From assembly GCA_002633025.1 (NCBI GenBank), contig NMRB01001325.1:26899-90898 (forward strand): a stretch of DNA of 64,000 nucleotides. The letters are read 5' to 3'. The notes beneath the pieces were generated by a model. It ran no database searches. It saw only the letters and a list, made by a program, of their open reading frames with translations, and was not told the origin of the DNA. Shown piece by piece: positions 32,475-43,000 of this stretch; within the stretch, counting starts at the first letter, position 1; each line of letters opens with the position of its first letter. The stretch comes from Notospermus geniculatus (lineage: Eukaryota > Nemertea > Pilidiophora > Heteronemertea > Lineidae). The translations under genes were made by a program, and so were the position numbers.

Positions 32475-33500
32475 CACGTGCCGTGCCTTCCGCTCTACCA
32501 CCTTACCACACATACACTTTTTGTACCGCTGGCAAGCAGACATTTGCCTGCCGCGTGATCGCTTGCCGTTCCCGTTATGAGCATCGTCTGCATGCATGCT
32601 TTTGTGCCGATCATAGCACTTTTTGCTCGGGAAGAAACGGCAGCAATCATCACAACCTACCCATGCACCACGCTCGCAGTCTTGCCTGAAACATGAAGGA
32701 CAAGTAAATTTACAAACATGGCGCCCAAGATTAGAAAAACCCGTGTCGCACCGATAACAATAGTACGACCTGTTTACAAAGGCCTCCATACTAGTCAGTA
32801 CGTCGTAGTGGCCGTCATGATGGTAAATATTTATTCTTTTTCTGCCGGCATCCTCAGGGCCCCTGTAGACAATGGCATCGAAGTATTCGGCAGAAAGAAT
32901 TACAAGTTGATAATCAGGCAGTACGTCCTGAAATTTTGCCCAATCGTCCATTGTACAGCGGCCCAAGGGGACACCGGCTCTCTCATGGAGCTTTTGGGCA
33001 AGGGCGGTTTGTTTTTCCCGCCCGTGCCGAATGTTTTCCCACAGGGTAGGGTTCGAATCCCTCAACCTGTCGGCATGTGCTTGGGCCGTTACTACGGCCC
33101 TTGCGAAACATAGGTCGTCGGTGTTCCTTATCTGCAGAACACTACGCATTTCTTTTAGCCTGTTCAATAGGTGTATCGGCCTACCTGTTTGATGACCGCC
33201 TCCTTGAGGGATGGTCACATGTATGAAATGCTTATGTAGCGTTTCGTCGATTGTGAACTCTTCATATGAGTGTAGCACTTTTTCTATCGCCTCCATTACT
33301 CGCAGAGCCGTCAACTCATCCACCCTCATGAACGGCAGCCAGATCTCATGGTCTAATCGTGGATGAGCTATGGTGAGCCGCACCATATGGTGGTTAGGAA
33401 GACCGGCCATGAAGTCATCAAGGGCGGCCTCCATCACGCGTGCCAGGTGCACCAGCGTGTCCTGGAAATTTGGAGCGAGGTCGATAGGCGTGAAGTGAAT
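32475..33500 (-). pseudogene. PolB amino-terminal domain (copy A)
   Basis: The minus frame holds an unnamed conserved domain (LMPFMRVDELTALRVMEAIE-like, NIRHGREKQTALAQKLHERA, DDWAKFQDVLPDYQLVILSA) and then the cysteine/histidine-rich region (CYRCDTGF, CPSCFRQDC, CCRFFPSKKCYDRHKSMH). It matches the last exon of the 17-20.7 kb gene. It is open from 33500 to the transposon edge and would feed into 31481. Confidence 0.85.
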
Positions 33501-34378
33501 TTCGACATCTCTCCCTTGCGTCCGAACAGCAGTCTCATCGTTAACGAAATATATGTCTTTGACAATGGCTTCAGGGCCAAGGAGTAATTCAAACATTTTT
33601 GCGGGGTCTGTTGTGTATAGACTTTGCGACATATTCGGCCTTTGGGCGTACTTGCCCCAGGCGTTCAAGGTGATTTTTGCCAATGAGCGTAGGCCGGGAT
33701 TGTGTCGAATACGGATCGGGTCAAGGGAAATCCCCTCGTGCTCCTTGTAATCTGCAATATATGCAGCCCCATCCTCCGACGAATCACAGCCCTTAGGCCA
33801 GTTTGAGGCCTCTTGCTTAAGTTTCAAAAAAGTGTTTATTCTGAGAAGAGTTCGTTCGAAGTTTTGTCGAACTGCCACACCTCGAATTACAAGTTGATAA
33901 TCAGGCAGTACTTCCTGAAATTTTGCCCAATCGTCCATTGCACAGGGGCCTAAGGGGACACCGGCTCTCTGATGGAGCTTTTGGGCAAGGGCGGTTTGTT
34001 TTTCCCGCCCGTGCCGTATGTTTTCCCACAGGGCAGGGTTCGATTCCCTCAACCTGCCGGCATGTGCTTGAGCCGTTACCAGGTTACTACGGCCCTAGCG
34101 AAACACAGGTCGTCGGTGTTCCTTATCTGAAGAACACTACGCATCTCTTTGAGCCTAGTCAACAGATGTATCGGCCTACCTGTTTGATGACCACCTCCTT
34201 GAGGGATGGCCACATGTATGAAATGCATGTGTAATGTTTCATCGATTGTGAACTCTTCGTATGACTGCAGTACTTTTTCAATCGCCTCCATTACTCGCAG
34301 AGCCGTCAGCTTATCCACCCTCATGAACGGCAGCCAGATCTCATGGTCTAATCGTGGATGAGCTATGGTGAGCCGCAC
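33500..34378 (-). pseudogene. Internally deleted PolB joined to a second amino-terminus
   Basis: Minus order: mid amino-terminal domain (34378-34084), then ALWENIRHGREKQT to YQLVI (34050-33890). This is joined directly to polymerase sequence with FLKLKQEASNWPKGC and a motif B of another type (LAKITLNAWGKYAQR, near 33650). At VRTQ (about 33500) it joins the amino-terminus of copy A. Exonuclease and motif A are missing. The two joins recur in copy C. Confidence 0.8.
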
Positions 34379-34574
34379 GCGAAATTTTTTTTCCTGAACC
34401 TTTCAGCAAGTACACTGTACATTTTGTAGTTACTATTATAGTCGAGAGAGGGACACTTCTTTTGGAGTAAAACACTTTTTCAACGCGCGTGGGGGATAAT
34501 TGGGTCGTGGGGGTAAGGTTTAGCGGTAGGGTTAGGGTTAGGGCTAGAAAAGAAAAGGTTTATGTAAGGGTTAG
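34379..34574. other. Spacer between PolB copies with telomere-like repeats
   Basis: The run 'gggttagggttagggc' at about 34526-34542 is a short interstitial TTAGGG-type sequence. No gene. Confidence 0.6.
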
Positions 34575-36475
34575 CATGTTGTATCTGTATACCCTCCTTG
34601 TGAGCCATCCATTTGAGCCAACAGAGCCCCTTGCGACTGGTTGTCTCGGGGGGGGGGGGGGTAACCTTGCGGGGGATAATTGCAATCGTGTCCGCTTTTA
34701 GAAAATTCGTTCTAAAAACGAGATTGCATGCCGATGCGATGGTAATTGCTTGTTTAAAGGGGTCTATCCCGTTAGAAATCTCCATGGAGATAGACCGAAA
34801 TCTACCTACACACCGTCGCAGAACATCTACATCAGATATACAATAAGACAGCAAGTCATCCTGTAAATTAAAAATATCACCGGAATGCTCGCGATACCAC
34901 TCAATAAACGTCTGCCGCTCTTTGGGCGACATACCATCCGGATCATAAAATTCAATAGGAGGGATTTCCCCTTCGTATTGTTGGTTTTCATTTGTGTTAA
35001 ATAAATGCGGGAAATACCCTTTTTAGCTCACTGGGTGAGCTATTACAATGGTGCAGCGTCCGTCGTCGTCCGTCGTCGTGTTCCGTTAGCAGGGCAAGTT
35101 TCGTAACCGCTGGAGCTATTGGTCTGAAACTTGGTACATATATACCCCTAGGTCAGGTGACCCACGACACCAAGGTACATATATACCCCTAGGTCAGGTG
35201 ACCCACGACACCAAGTTTCGGTCCCATTCGACTCTCGGTTTGGCCACCAGGTGGCCGAAACCAAAAACACAAAAAGTGCAATAACTCCTGAACTAATGAC
35301 TAGATCATCTCCAAATTTTTATCATAGGTGTAGCTATCATAACTGATATGTACCTGCCTCTGTCATTAGACTATTACATGTATTATGTCCAACCCAGTGA
35401 GCACATGGTCCATGGACCATTTCATTTCAATTCTTCCAACCCAAATGTGGCTGGAAGCTTGCGTAATGCCATTGGCATAAAGTTAATGCTATCAATAAAC
35501 TTGATAGATCCTGCTTCTAAACATAGCACCTTCATACCGTTCAAAATAACCTGAGGGACAATGGCATTTTTATACAAATAATCTAAGATAAAATACGAAT
35601 CAAACCCTTTGAAGTTGTGGCATATGGCAGTTGCCTTCTGCTCAAATAGCCAACGGCAGAATTCCTCATTTGAGGTCCGGCGAATGACCGGACAGAACGA
35701 CAGAACGACGACCTATCGGTATTTTTAAGACACTGCTCACAGACATGATGGGCAACCACTAAATTTGGAATCAGTTCTTTTTCGGCATTGAGCATGCACT
35801 CGTAGTCGAAAATGATAAATGCCCGCCGATCTTTACTCTTTTTGTTGACTACTGCCCGTTGACGCGGGGCCCATTTTCACTCATATCATCTAAATCGGCA
35901 TCCAAATCATTAAATTTGCTGCCGGGGTTAGCTGGTTTAATGAAACATTTATGCGGTGGTAGAACGTTGACTTGGCAGATTTTACAATATCGTTCACCAC
36001 ACACGTGCCGTGCCTTCCGCTCTACCACCTTACCACACATACACTTTTTGTACCGCTGGCAAGCAGACATTTGCCTGTCGCGTGATCGCTTGCCGTTCCT
36101 GTTATGAGCATCGTCTGCATGCATGCTTTTGTGCCGATCATAGCACTTTTTGCTCGGGAAGAAACGGCAGCAATCATCGCAACCTACCCATGCACCACGC
36201 TCGCAGTCTTGCCTGAAACATGAAGGACAAGTAAATTTACAAACATGGCGCCCAAGATTAGAAAAACCCGTGTCGCACCGATAACAATAGTACGACCTGT
36301 TTACAAAGGCCTCCATACTGGTCAGTACGTCGTAGTGGCCGTCATGATGGTAAATATTTATTCTTTTTCTGCCGGCATCCTCAGGGCCCCTGTAGACAAT
36401 GGCATCGAAGTATTCGGCAGAAAGAATTACAAGTTGATAATCAGGCAGTACTTCCTGAAATTTTGCCCAATCGTC
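34575..36475 (-). pseudogene. Partial PolB (copy B)
   Basis: It matches copy A from GLCWLKWMAHKEG through the exonuclease (CISDVDVLRRC) to the cysteine-rich and amino-terminal regions. It ends abruptly at the N base 36476. It lacks both the 30280 MITE and the 31481 transposon. It has the uninterrupted exonuclease reading near 35580 where copies A and C carry ten extra bases. It is interrupted by the 35014-35427 insert. Confidence 0.82.
35014..35427. mobile_element. TTTTTAGC-type insert in PolB copy B
   Basis: It begins 'tttttagctcactgggtgag', contains the 'aaacttggtacatatatacc' repeat twice (35128 and 35173) and ends near 'ggtccatggaccatttc'. It splits sequence that is continuous at 30885 and 37590. 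Family as at 10880-12250. Confidence 0.75.
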
Positions 36476-36476
36476 N

Positions 36477-37233
36477 GTGCTTGGTGAACCGCATCTCTCG
36501 AACAATGAGCCTCTATAGGTGTCGCGTCTGCTCTATCAGTCTCACGTGACCAATTGGCGCTCCCCATTACAAGTTGATAATCAGGCAGTACTTCCTGAAA
36601 TAAAGTCCCAGGTGACATGAGAACGTAGTGATGACTCGAGACTCCTTATTCAATTCAATCTGGTGAAACGCGGATTTCAAGTCCAGTTTCGTGAAAACAC
36701 GACTCGCATTCATCCTTTCTGTGACGTCGTCCACAGTCGGGATTGGATGCCTCTGTTACGGAGAGCTAGTCTCCAGTCTTCATCAGATAAGACGTATTTC
36801 CCCTTTAAGATTCTTTATTTAAATATATATATATGATACTTATTTCCCCTTTAAGAAGGTTTCCTTCCCGTGAGAATTTGTCAGCTCCGTTCCGGATGAA
36901 CTGGGTTTGCTGCAGATTTACTTTGAAGTTGGTTGAATGGCTTCAAGTTTTAATACAATGTATTGATAACTTACTTAATCCATTGTAATGGCTTGGTGCT
37001 AAGGTTAGGAGTTTATCCCGGGAACGTTAGAGGTTCATCCTGGGGTATGAGTTCATTTCGGGGGGATTAGCGTTCGTTTGTTTAATTATCAACAAATCTA
37101 CTTGGTGATTCTACTTGGTTGCCTAGAGTGAGTTGTCCCCCCCCCCCCCGCATTGCTCTATTCCTCCTCGCCCTATTCTTCTCATTGCTCAGTGATTTGC
37201 ATTATCCATTCTGGTTTTTTCCTACAAATCTGG
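36477..37233. other. Non-Polinton patch bounded by single N bases
   Basis: The N bases at 36476 and 37234 delimit this stretch. Next to the left N, a short copy of the PolB 'caagttgataatcaggcag' segment reappears near 36569-36600. The rest holds the RT fragment below, a C-run at 37138-37150 and no other gene. Confidence 0.6.
36600..36745 (-). pseudogene. Gypsy reverse transcriptase fragment
   Basis: The minus frame carries HPIPTVDDVTERMNASRVF, then TKLDLKSAFHQIEL, the RT block with the first catalytic Asp. It would follow directly after the RT start preserved at 41230-41400, about 4.5 kb away. The two could belong to one element split by rearrangement. Confidence 0.75.
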
Positions 37234-37234
37234 N

Positions 37235-39797
37235 GGATAACCTTGCGGGGGGATAATTGCAATCGTGTCCGCTTTTAGAAAATTCGTTCTAAAAACGAGA
37301 TTGCATACCGATGCGATGGTAATCGCTTGTTTAAAAGGGTCTATCCCGTTAGAAATCTCCATGAAGATAGACCGAAATCTGCCGACACACCGTCGCAGAA
37401 CATCTACATCAGATATACAATAAGACAGCAAGTCATCCTGTAAATTAAAAATATCACCGGAATGCTCGCGATACCACTCAATAAACGTCTGCCGCTCTTT
37501 GGGCGACATACCATCCGGATCATAAAATTCAATAGGAGGGGGGATTTCCCCTTCGTATTGTTGGTTTTCATTTGTGTTAAATAAATGCGGGAAATTCTTC
37601 CAACCCAAATGTGGCTGGAAGCTTGCGTAATGCCATTGGCATAAAGTTAATGCTATCAATAAACTTGATAGATCCTGCTTCTAAACATAGCACCTTCATA
37701 CCGTTCAAAATAACCTGAGGGTCAATGGCATTTTTATACAAATAATCTGACATTGTCTAAGATAAAATACGAATCAAACCCTTTGAACATGTTGAAGTTG
37801 TGGCATATGGCAGTTGCCTTCTGCTCAAATAGCCAACGGCAGAATTCCTCATTTGAGGTCCGGCGAATGACCGTTCTTCGCATATCGGTATTGAGACACT
37901 GCTCACAGACATGATGGGCAACCACTAAATTTGGAATCAGTTCTTTTTCGGCATTGAGCATGCACTCGTAGTCGAAAATGATAAATGCCCGCCGATCTTT
38001 ACTCTTTTTGTTGACTACTGCCCGTTCACGCGGGGCCTCATTTTCACTCATATCATCTAAATCGGCATCCAAATCATTAAATTTGCTGACAGGTTTAGCT
38101 GGTTTAATGAAACATTTATGCGGTGGTAGAACGTTGACTTGGCATATTTTACAATATCGTTCACCGCACACGTGCCGTGCCTTCCGCTCTACCACCTTCC
38201 CACACATACACTTTTTGTACCGCTGGCAAGCAGACATTTGCCTGCCGCGTGATCGCTTGCCGTTCCCGTTATGAGCATCGTCTGCATGCATGCTTTTGTG
38301 CCGATAATACCCGGGCGATCATAGCACATTTTGCTCGGGAAGAAACGGCAGCAATCATCGCAACCTACCCATGCACCACGCTCGCAGTCTTGCCTGAAAC
38401 ATGAAGGACAAGTAAATTTACAAACGTGGCGCCCAAGATTAGAAAAACCCGTGTCGCACCGATAACAATAGTACGACCTGTTTACAAAGGCCTCCATACT
38501 GGTCAGTACGTCGTAGTGGCCGTCATGATGGTAAATATTTATTCTTTTTCTGCCGGCATCCTCAGGGCCCCTGTAGACAATGGCATCGAAGTATTCGGCA
38601 GAAAGAATTACAAGTTGATAATCAGGCAGTACTTCCTGAAATTTTGCCCAATCGTCCATTGTACAGCGGCCCAAGGGGACACCGGCTCTCTCATCCCTCA
38701 ACCTGTCGGCATGTGCTTGGGCCGTTACTATACGGCCCTCGCGAAACATAGGTCGTCGGTGTTCCTTATCTGCAGAACACTACGCATTTCTTTTAGCCTG
38801 TTCAATAGGTGCATTGGCCTACCTGTTTGATGACCGCCTCCTTGAGGGATGGCCACATGAAATGCTTATGTAGGGTTTCGTCGATTGTGAACTCTTCATA
38901 TGAGTGTAGCACTTTTTCTATCGCCTCCATTACTCGCAGAGCCGTCAACTCATCCACCCTCATGAACGGCAGCCAGATCTCATGGTCTAATCGTGGATGA
39001 GCTATGGTGAGCTGCACCATATGGTGGTTAGGAAGACCGGCCATGAAGTCATCAAGGACGGCCTCCATCACGCGTGCCAGGTGCACCAGCGTGTCCTCGA
39101 AATTTGGAGCGAGGTCGATAGGCGTGAAGTGAATTTCGACATCTCTCCCTTGCGTCCGAACAGCAGTCTCATCGTTAACGAAATATATGTCTTTGACAAT
39201 GGCTTCAGGGCCAAGGAGTAATTCAAACATTTTTGCGGGGTCTGTTCTGTATAGACTTTGCGGCATATTCGGCCTTTGGGCGTACTTGCCCCAGGCGTTC
39301 AAGGTGATTTTTGCCAATGAGCGTAGGCCAGGATTGTGTCGAATACGGATCGGGTCAAGGGAAATCCCCTCGTGCTCCTTGTAATCTGCAATATATGCAG
39401 CCCGATCCTCCGACGAATCACAGCCCTTAGGCCAGTTTGAGGCCTCTTGCTTAAGTTTCAAAAAAGTGTTTATATATTCTCAGAAGAGTTCGTTCGAAGT
39501 TTTGTCGAACTGCCACACCTCGAATTACAAGTTGATAATCAGGCAGTAGGCCTACTCCCTGAAATTTTGCCCAATCGTCCATTGCACAGGGGCCCAAGGC
39601 GACACCGGCTCTCTGATGGAGCTTTTGGGCAAGGGCGGTTTGTTTTTCCCGCCCGTGCCGTATGTTTTCCCACAGGGCAGGGTTCGATTCCCTTAACCTG
39701 TCGGCATGTGCTTGAGCCGTTACCAGGTTACTACGGCCCTAGCGAAACACAGGTCGTCGGTGTTCCTTATCTGAAGAACACTACGCATCTCTTATCT
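37235..39797 (-). pseudogene. Partial PolB (copy C)
   Basis: It starts at the N base 37234 within AIIPPQ and carries the exonuclease regions (FDYEC near 37970; ICHNFNMFKGFDSYFIL near 37790), the cysteine-rich region (with a small insertion near 38310) and the amino-terminal domain. It then shows the same joins as copy A: motif-B segment (39461-39150) and a second amino-terminal start (39720-39530). It shares the 10-base insertion with A. Confidence 0.82.
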
Positions 39798-41229
39798 CTT
39801 TTTTAGGTCCAGCAACCATCCGTGGGGCTTGGACACTTTTCTTTCCTTAATTACATCCACTCTCTTAATTAGGTCCAGCAACCATCAGTGGTGCTTGGAC
39901 ACTATTCTTTCCTTAATTGCTCACTGATCCTGTCTACACAGGTTAGTTCCACATTCGGGTTTCAGCTCAGTCTTTTCTAGAGTTTCAGATTGTAAAGTTC
40001 CACTTGAAAAAGACCCCGGTGGGGTCGAAAATTCGTGAATTCTGGAGAGATTGACTTCTTTCTTATTTTCATTTTGTGTGTCAATTTTGTGCTATTCTGT
40101 ATCTTGTCAAGGGGGAAAAGTATTTAAGAGGAGGTGGTTGTCAACGTTTAAGCATTCACTGAGGGACCACTCGACGTGGGCGAGAAAGGGAGAACCATCT
40201 GGTTATCACCACTCTATCTGGCCTGACGGCCATCTAGCCTGGTTCGAATCCACCACATTTCCCGTTTCTGAGGGGTGAGAGCCTCAACCAATCATCGGGG
40301 TGCGAAGGAAAATCGACGCGCCAATCAAAATCCGTGTTACAAATGCGAGCGTGAAGAGCAAAGAAAGTGTCCAACGGTGATTTGTTTCACGAGTTCTGAT
40401 TGGCTCGGAGGCGGGGTCAAGTCGGGGTCAGGTTCATTACTAATTCATGCATTAACGGAAAAGATGACATGATTCGGACAAGGCTAAAGACGGAGTCGAT
40501 AGCCTTGTTTGGACAAGATGGGGAGAACCTTCCTGAGCGGTACGACCTGGCTGTCCGTGTGTTCAAACTCTGAAATCTGAAATCATCTGTTGTTTGTTGG
40601 GGTGCCATCACTTTATGACAACTCACTCACGGGAACTTAAGGTAGGCAAATGGTACATATTTATTTTCATTATGAGATTTACATGTAATATACGCACATA
40701 CATATTTTTAGAAACGCCGTGACTATTTGCACAGCAAGTTGCTGTGAAAACAGTACAATATTTCTTAGTTTTCGCACTGCTTACACAGCAGATTCTAAAC
40801 CAATGAAAACGCGAGATCATAATGAGGATGCATTATGATAATTTATGCACGGGGCGTATTAAACAACGTATTGATTATTCGCTTGCCTTGCTTTCAGCCT
40901 GTTGACTAGCGCAGTGCAAAGACGTACGGACTGTAACGCAAAGGTCGCGGGTTCGAATCCCGGTGGTCCCTTTTAGGTTTTTTCTTTTTTCCCCCTTTTT
41001 CCTTTCTTTTTCTTTTCTCAGAGAACTGTTGTGACTCTTTTAAATTTCAACATGGAACAATTGGTTAATTAATCTTGGTGACACTGATAAAATCGGCTAC
41101 AGAATTGTCACATCAACAGGGGCAAGGGCACACCCTTGTATTCGGACTCATCCCCAGGGGAGTTAGCTATGCGACTGACGAAAACCGACAGAATGCGTCA
41201 CATATAAGTGTATTTTTCTGTGGAATGAT
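39798..41229. other. Mostly unassigned; two short tandem repeats
   Basis: 'aggtccagcaaccatc' followed by 'ttggacact' and 'ttctttccttaatt' occurs twice at 39805-39920. A tRNA-like block is listed separately. No protein gene is supported. Confidence 0.45.
40908..40975 (+). tRNA. tRNA-Tyr-like pseudogene or SINE head
   Basis: It has an A-box-like 'tagcgcagtgcaaagacg', 'ggactgtaac' with a GTA triplet where the anticodon would be, and a perfect B box 'ggttcgaatccc', then TTTT. Acceptor and anticodon stems do not pair and no Tyr intron is present. I treat it as tRNA-derived, not functional. Confidence 0.35.
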
Positions 41230-43000
41230 CACCACATAGGACTAACCCAAGGGATCGGCCCCTCTACTGGTTCGATAATGTCATCTTTGATGAGAGTTTC
41301 GATTTTTTTCTCCAATTTCCCGCGCATACCAAACGGAATCCTGCGTGTCGGCTGGGCAAAATAGGTTTACTGTCGGATCAGTGTTGATCGTTGCTTGATA
41401 GTCCTTGAGTTTCCGATACCGTTGAAACACTCAGGAAACGCCTTTTTGATTTCTTTAACACCCAGCACTACAGACCTATCAACTTGGTTGCAATTATCAA
41501 CAAAGCGTCCCACTCGCAAAACTTGCAAAGCTTCTGGGCCAATCTCGTAAAATCTGTACGACGGCATGTTCCACGCTAGAAATAGGTTATGTAATCCTTG
41601 GAGACTTAAATGCCTCTGCAGCCTACACAAGTGGACCAAGACCTTATTGGGAAACCACATTTCACTGCGCTGCATTAATCTGTCTGGCTTACAGAATGAA
41701 AAAACATGCTCAAAATGTCCCACCCGTGACATTTCCAACCCATGTTTACCTAGAAAAGTGTTCAAAAAGAACAAGAAAGCAGGGTTTGATTGTAACTTCT
41801 TGCCAGTTTTTAGATACACTGGTGTCCTTTCTTGCACAATATGAAAAAGAAGTTTGGATATTTGTCTGCNCGTCGTACAGATTTTACGAGATTGGCCCTT
41901 CTGCCGTTTCTTTGCCGAGTAAAGGGCGACCTGCACAATCAATTACACTGAATATGGCATCCTTCACAACATGAGTCCCGATTTTAGCATCAGCCCACAC
42001 CGTTCCGAGGGTAGCCAGCGATTCCTTGGTGCCATATGGATAGTGCCGTTTGCTCGATTTGTTGGAGACGCACTTAACCTTTTGCTTTTTCATGCGATTC
42101 CAGGTATCACGATCAATCACGTTGGCAGTAGATCCCGAGTCTACTAGCATCTTGACCTTGACTCCACCGATATCGACTTCCACCATGCCACTGTCGAGTC
42201 CACAGTTCTTTTTGGTGATCGAAAACGAGTATTCACCGTCTTCATTATCGTCAGAGTCACCCATTTGGTTCACCTTGCCCTTGGACTGCTTTGACTGCGA
42301 CTCCTTCTTAGCTCGTGTCTGCTTAGTCTTACACACAGGGGCGAAATGACCAACCAAATTACACTTCGAACAGGTTGCGTTCCTAGCCGGACATTCTGGA
42401 TCTTACTGAGGTGTCCATCTTCGCGACCACAGCGATAACAAGTGGGCTGCTTCGATCCCTTTTCCTGTTTTCGGCCAGACTTTTTACCACCTTTTGCTTT
42501 TTCATGCGATTCCAGGTATCACGATCAATCACGTTTGCAGTAGATCCCGATTCACCTCACCATCAGGTTTCCCTTCAATTTGCTTCATTTGGATGTCGAC
42601 TGCCTGCAATGCTGCAGCAGTTTCTAGAACATAATCGAGTTTTAGTGCTGTTCCCTTTTGCTCGTTTCCGACGAAGCTCGGATGATTTACACGAGTCTAC
42701 TACTTGGTCCCGTATCTGCTCATTCTGGGCATTCGCATCACCAAATTCACAGTTGAGAGCTTGCTGCTTTAGCCTTGAGACGAACTGGGCGACTGTTTCG
42801 TCATCATTTTGTCGTAACTGACGGAAGACATGTCGTTCGTAGGCAACGTTGAGCTTGGGTAGGAAGTACCCATCGAGTTTACGGACTGCTGCTTTGTATA
42901 CATTGTCACGTTCCCCCTCTGTAGCTGCTACGAATGGGACGGCTGGAGCTGTCTCAAAAATGTCCTGCGCCTCCATTCCTGCATGATGCAGCATTAGTGC
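41230..43000 (-). pseudogene. Second Gypsy family: gag, zinc knuckles, protease and RT start
   Basis: Gag capsid sequence (YFLPKLNVAYERHVFRQL; VAQFVSRLKQQALNC) lies at 42994-42570. Two knuckles follow (CYRCGREDGHLS near 42440; CSKCNLVGHFAPVC-like near 42350). The protease (MLVDSGSTANVID) is near 42110, and the RT start (TRRIPFGMRGKLEKKI; DDIIEPVEGPIPWV) at 41340-41235. Frameshifts and a 56-bp duplication (42083-42143 repeated at 42497-42552) break it. Sequence type is close to the env-less Gypsy elements common in invertebrates. A transposon sits between protease and RT. Confidence 0.8.
41536..41899. mobile_element. 364-bp TIR element in the second Gypsy
   Basis: Perfect 25-bp inverted ends ('ggccaatctcgtaaaatctg' onward) are flanked by CTTCTG on both sides, a 6-bp target duplication. 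An N lies at 41870. No open gene. Confidence 0.85.

Noticed and set aside
32718-33113. Plus-strand frames opposite PolB (131 residues and similar at 36245 and 38426)
   Set aside because: They lie antisense to conserved PolB coding sequence and have no independent support.
40908-40975. Functional tRNA-Tyr
   Set aside because: Good B box and GTA triplet, but the acceptor and anticodon stems fail and the normal Tyr intron is absent.
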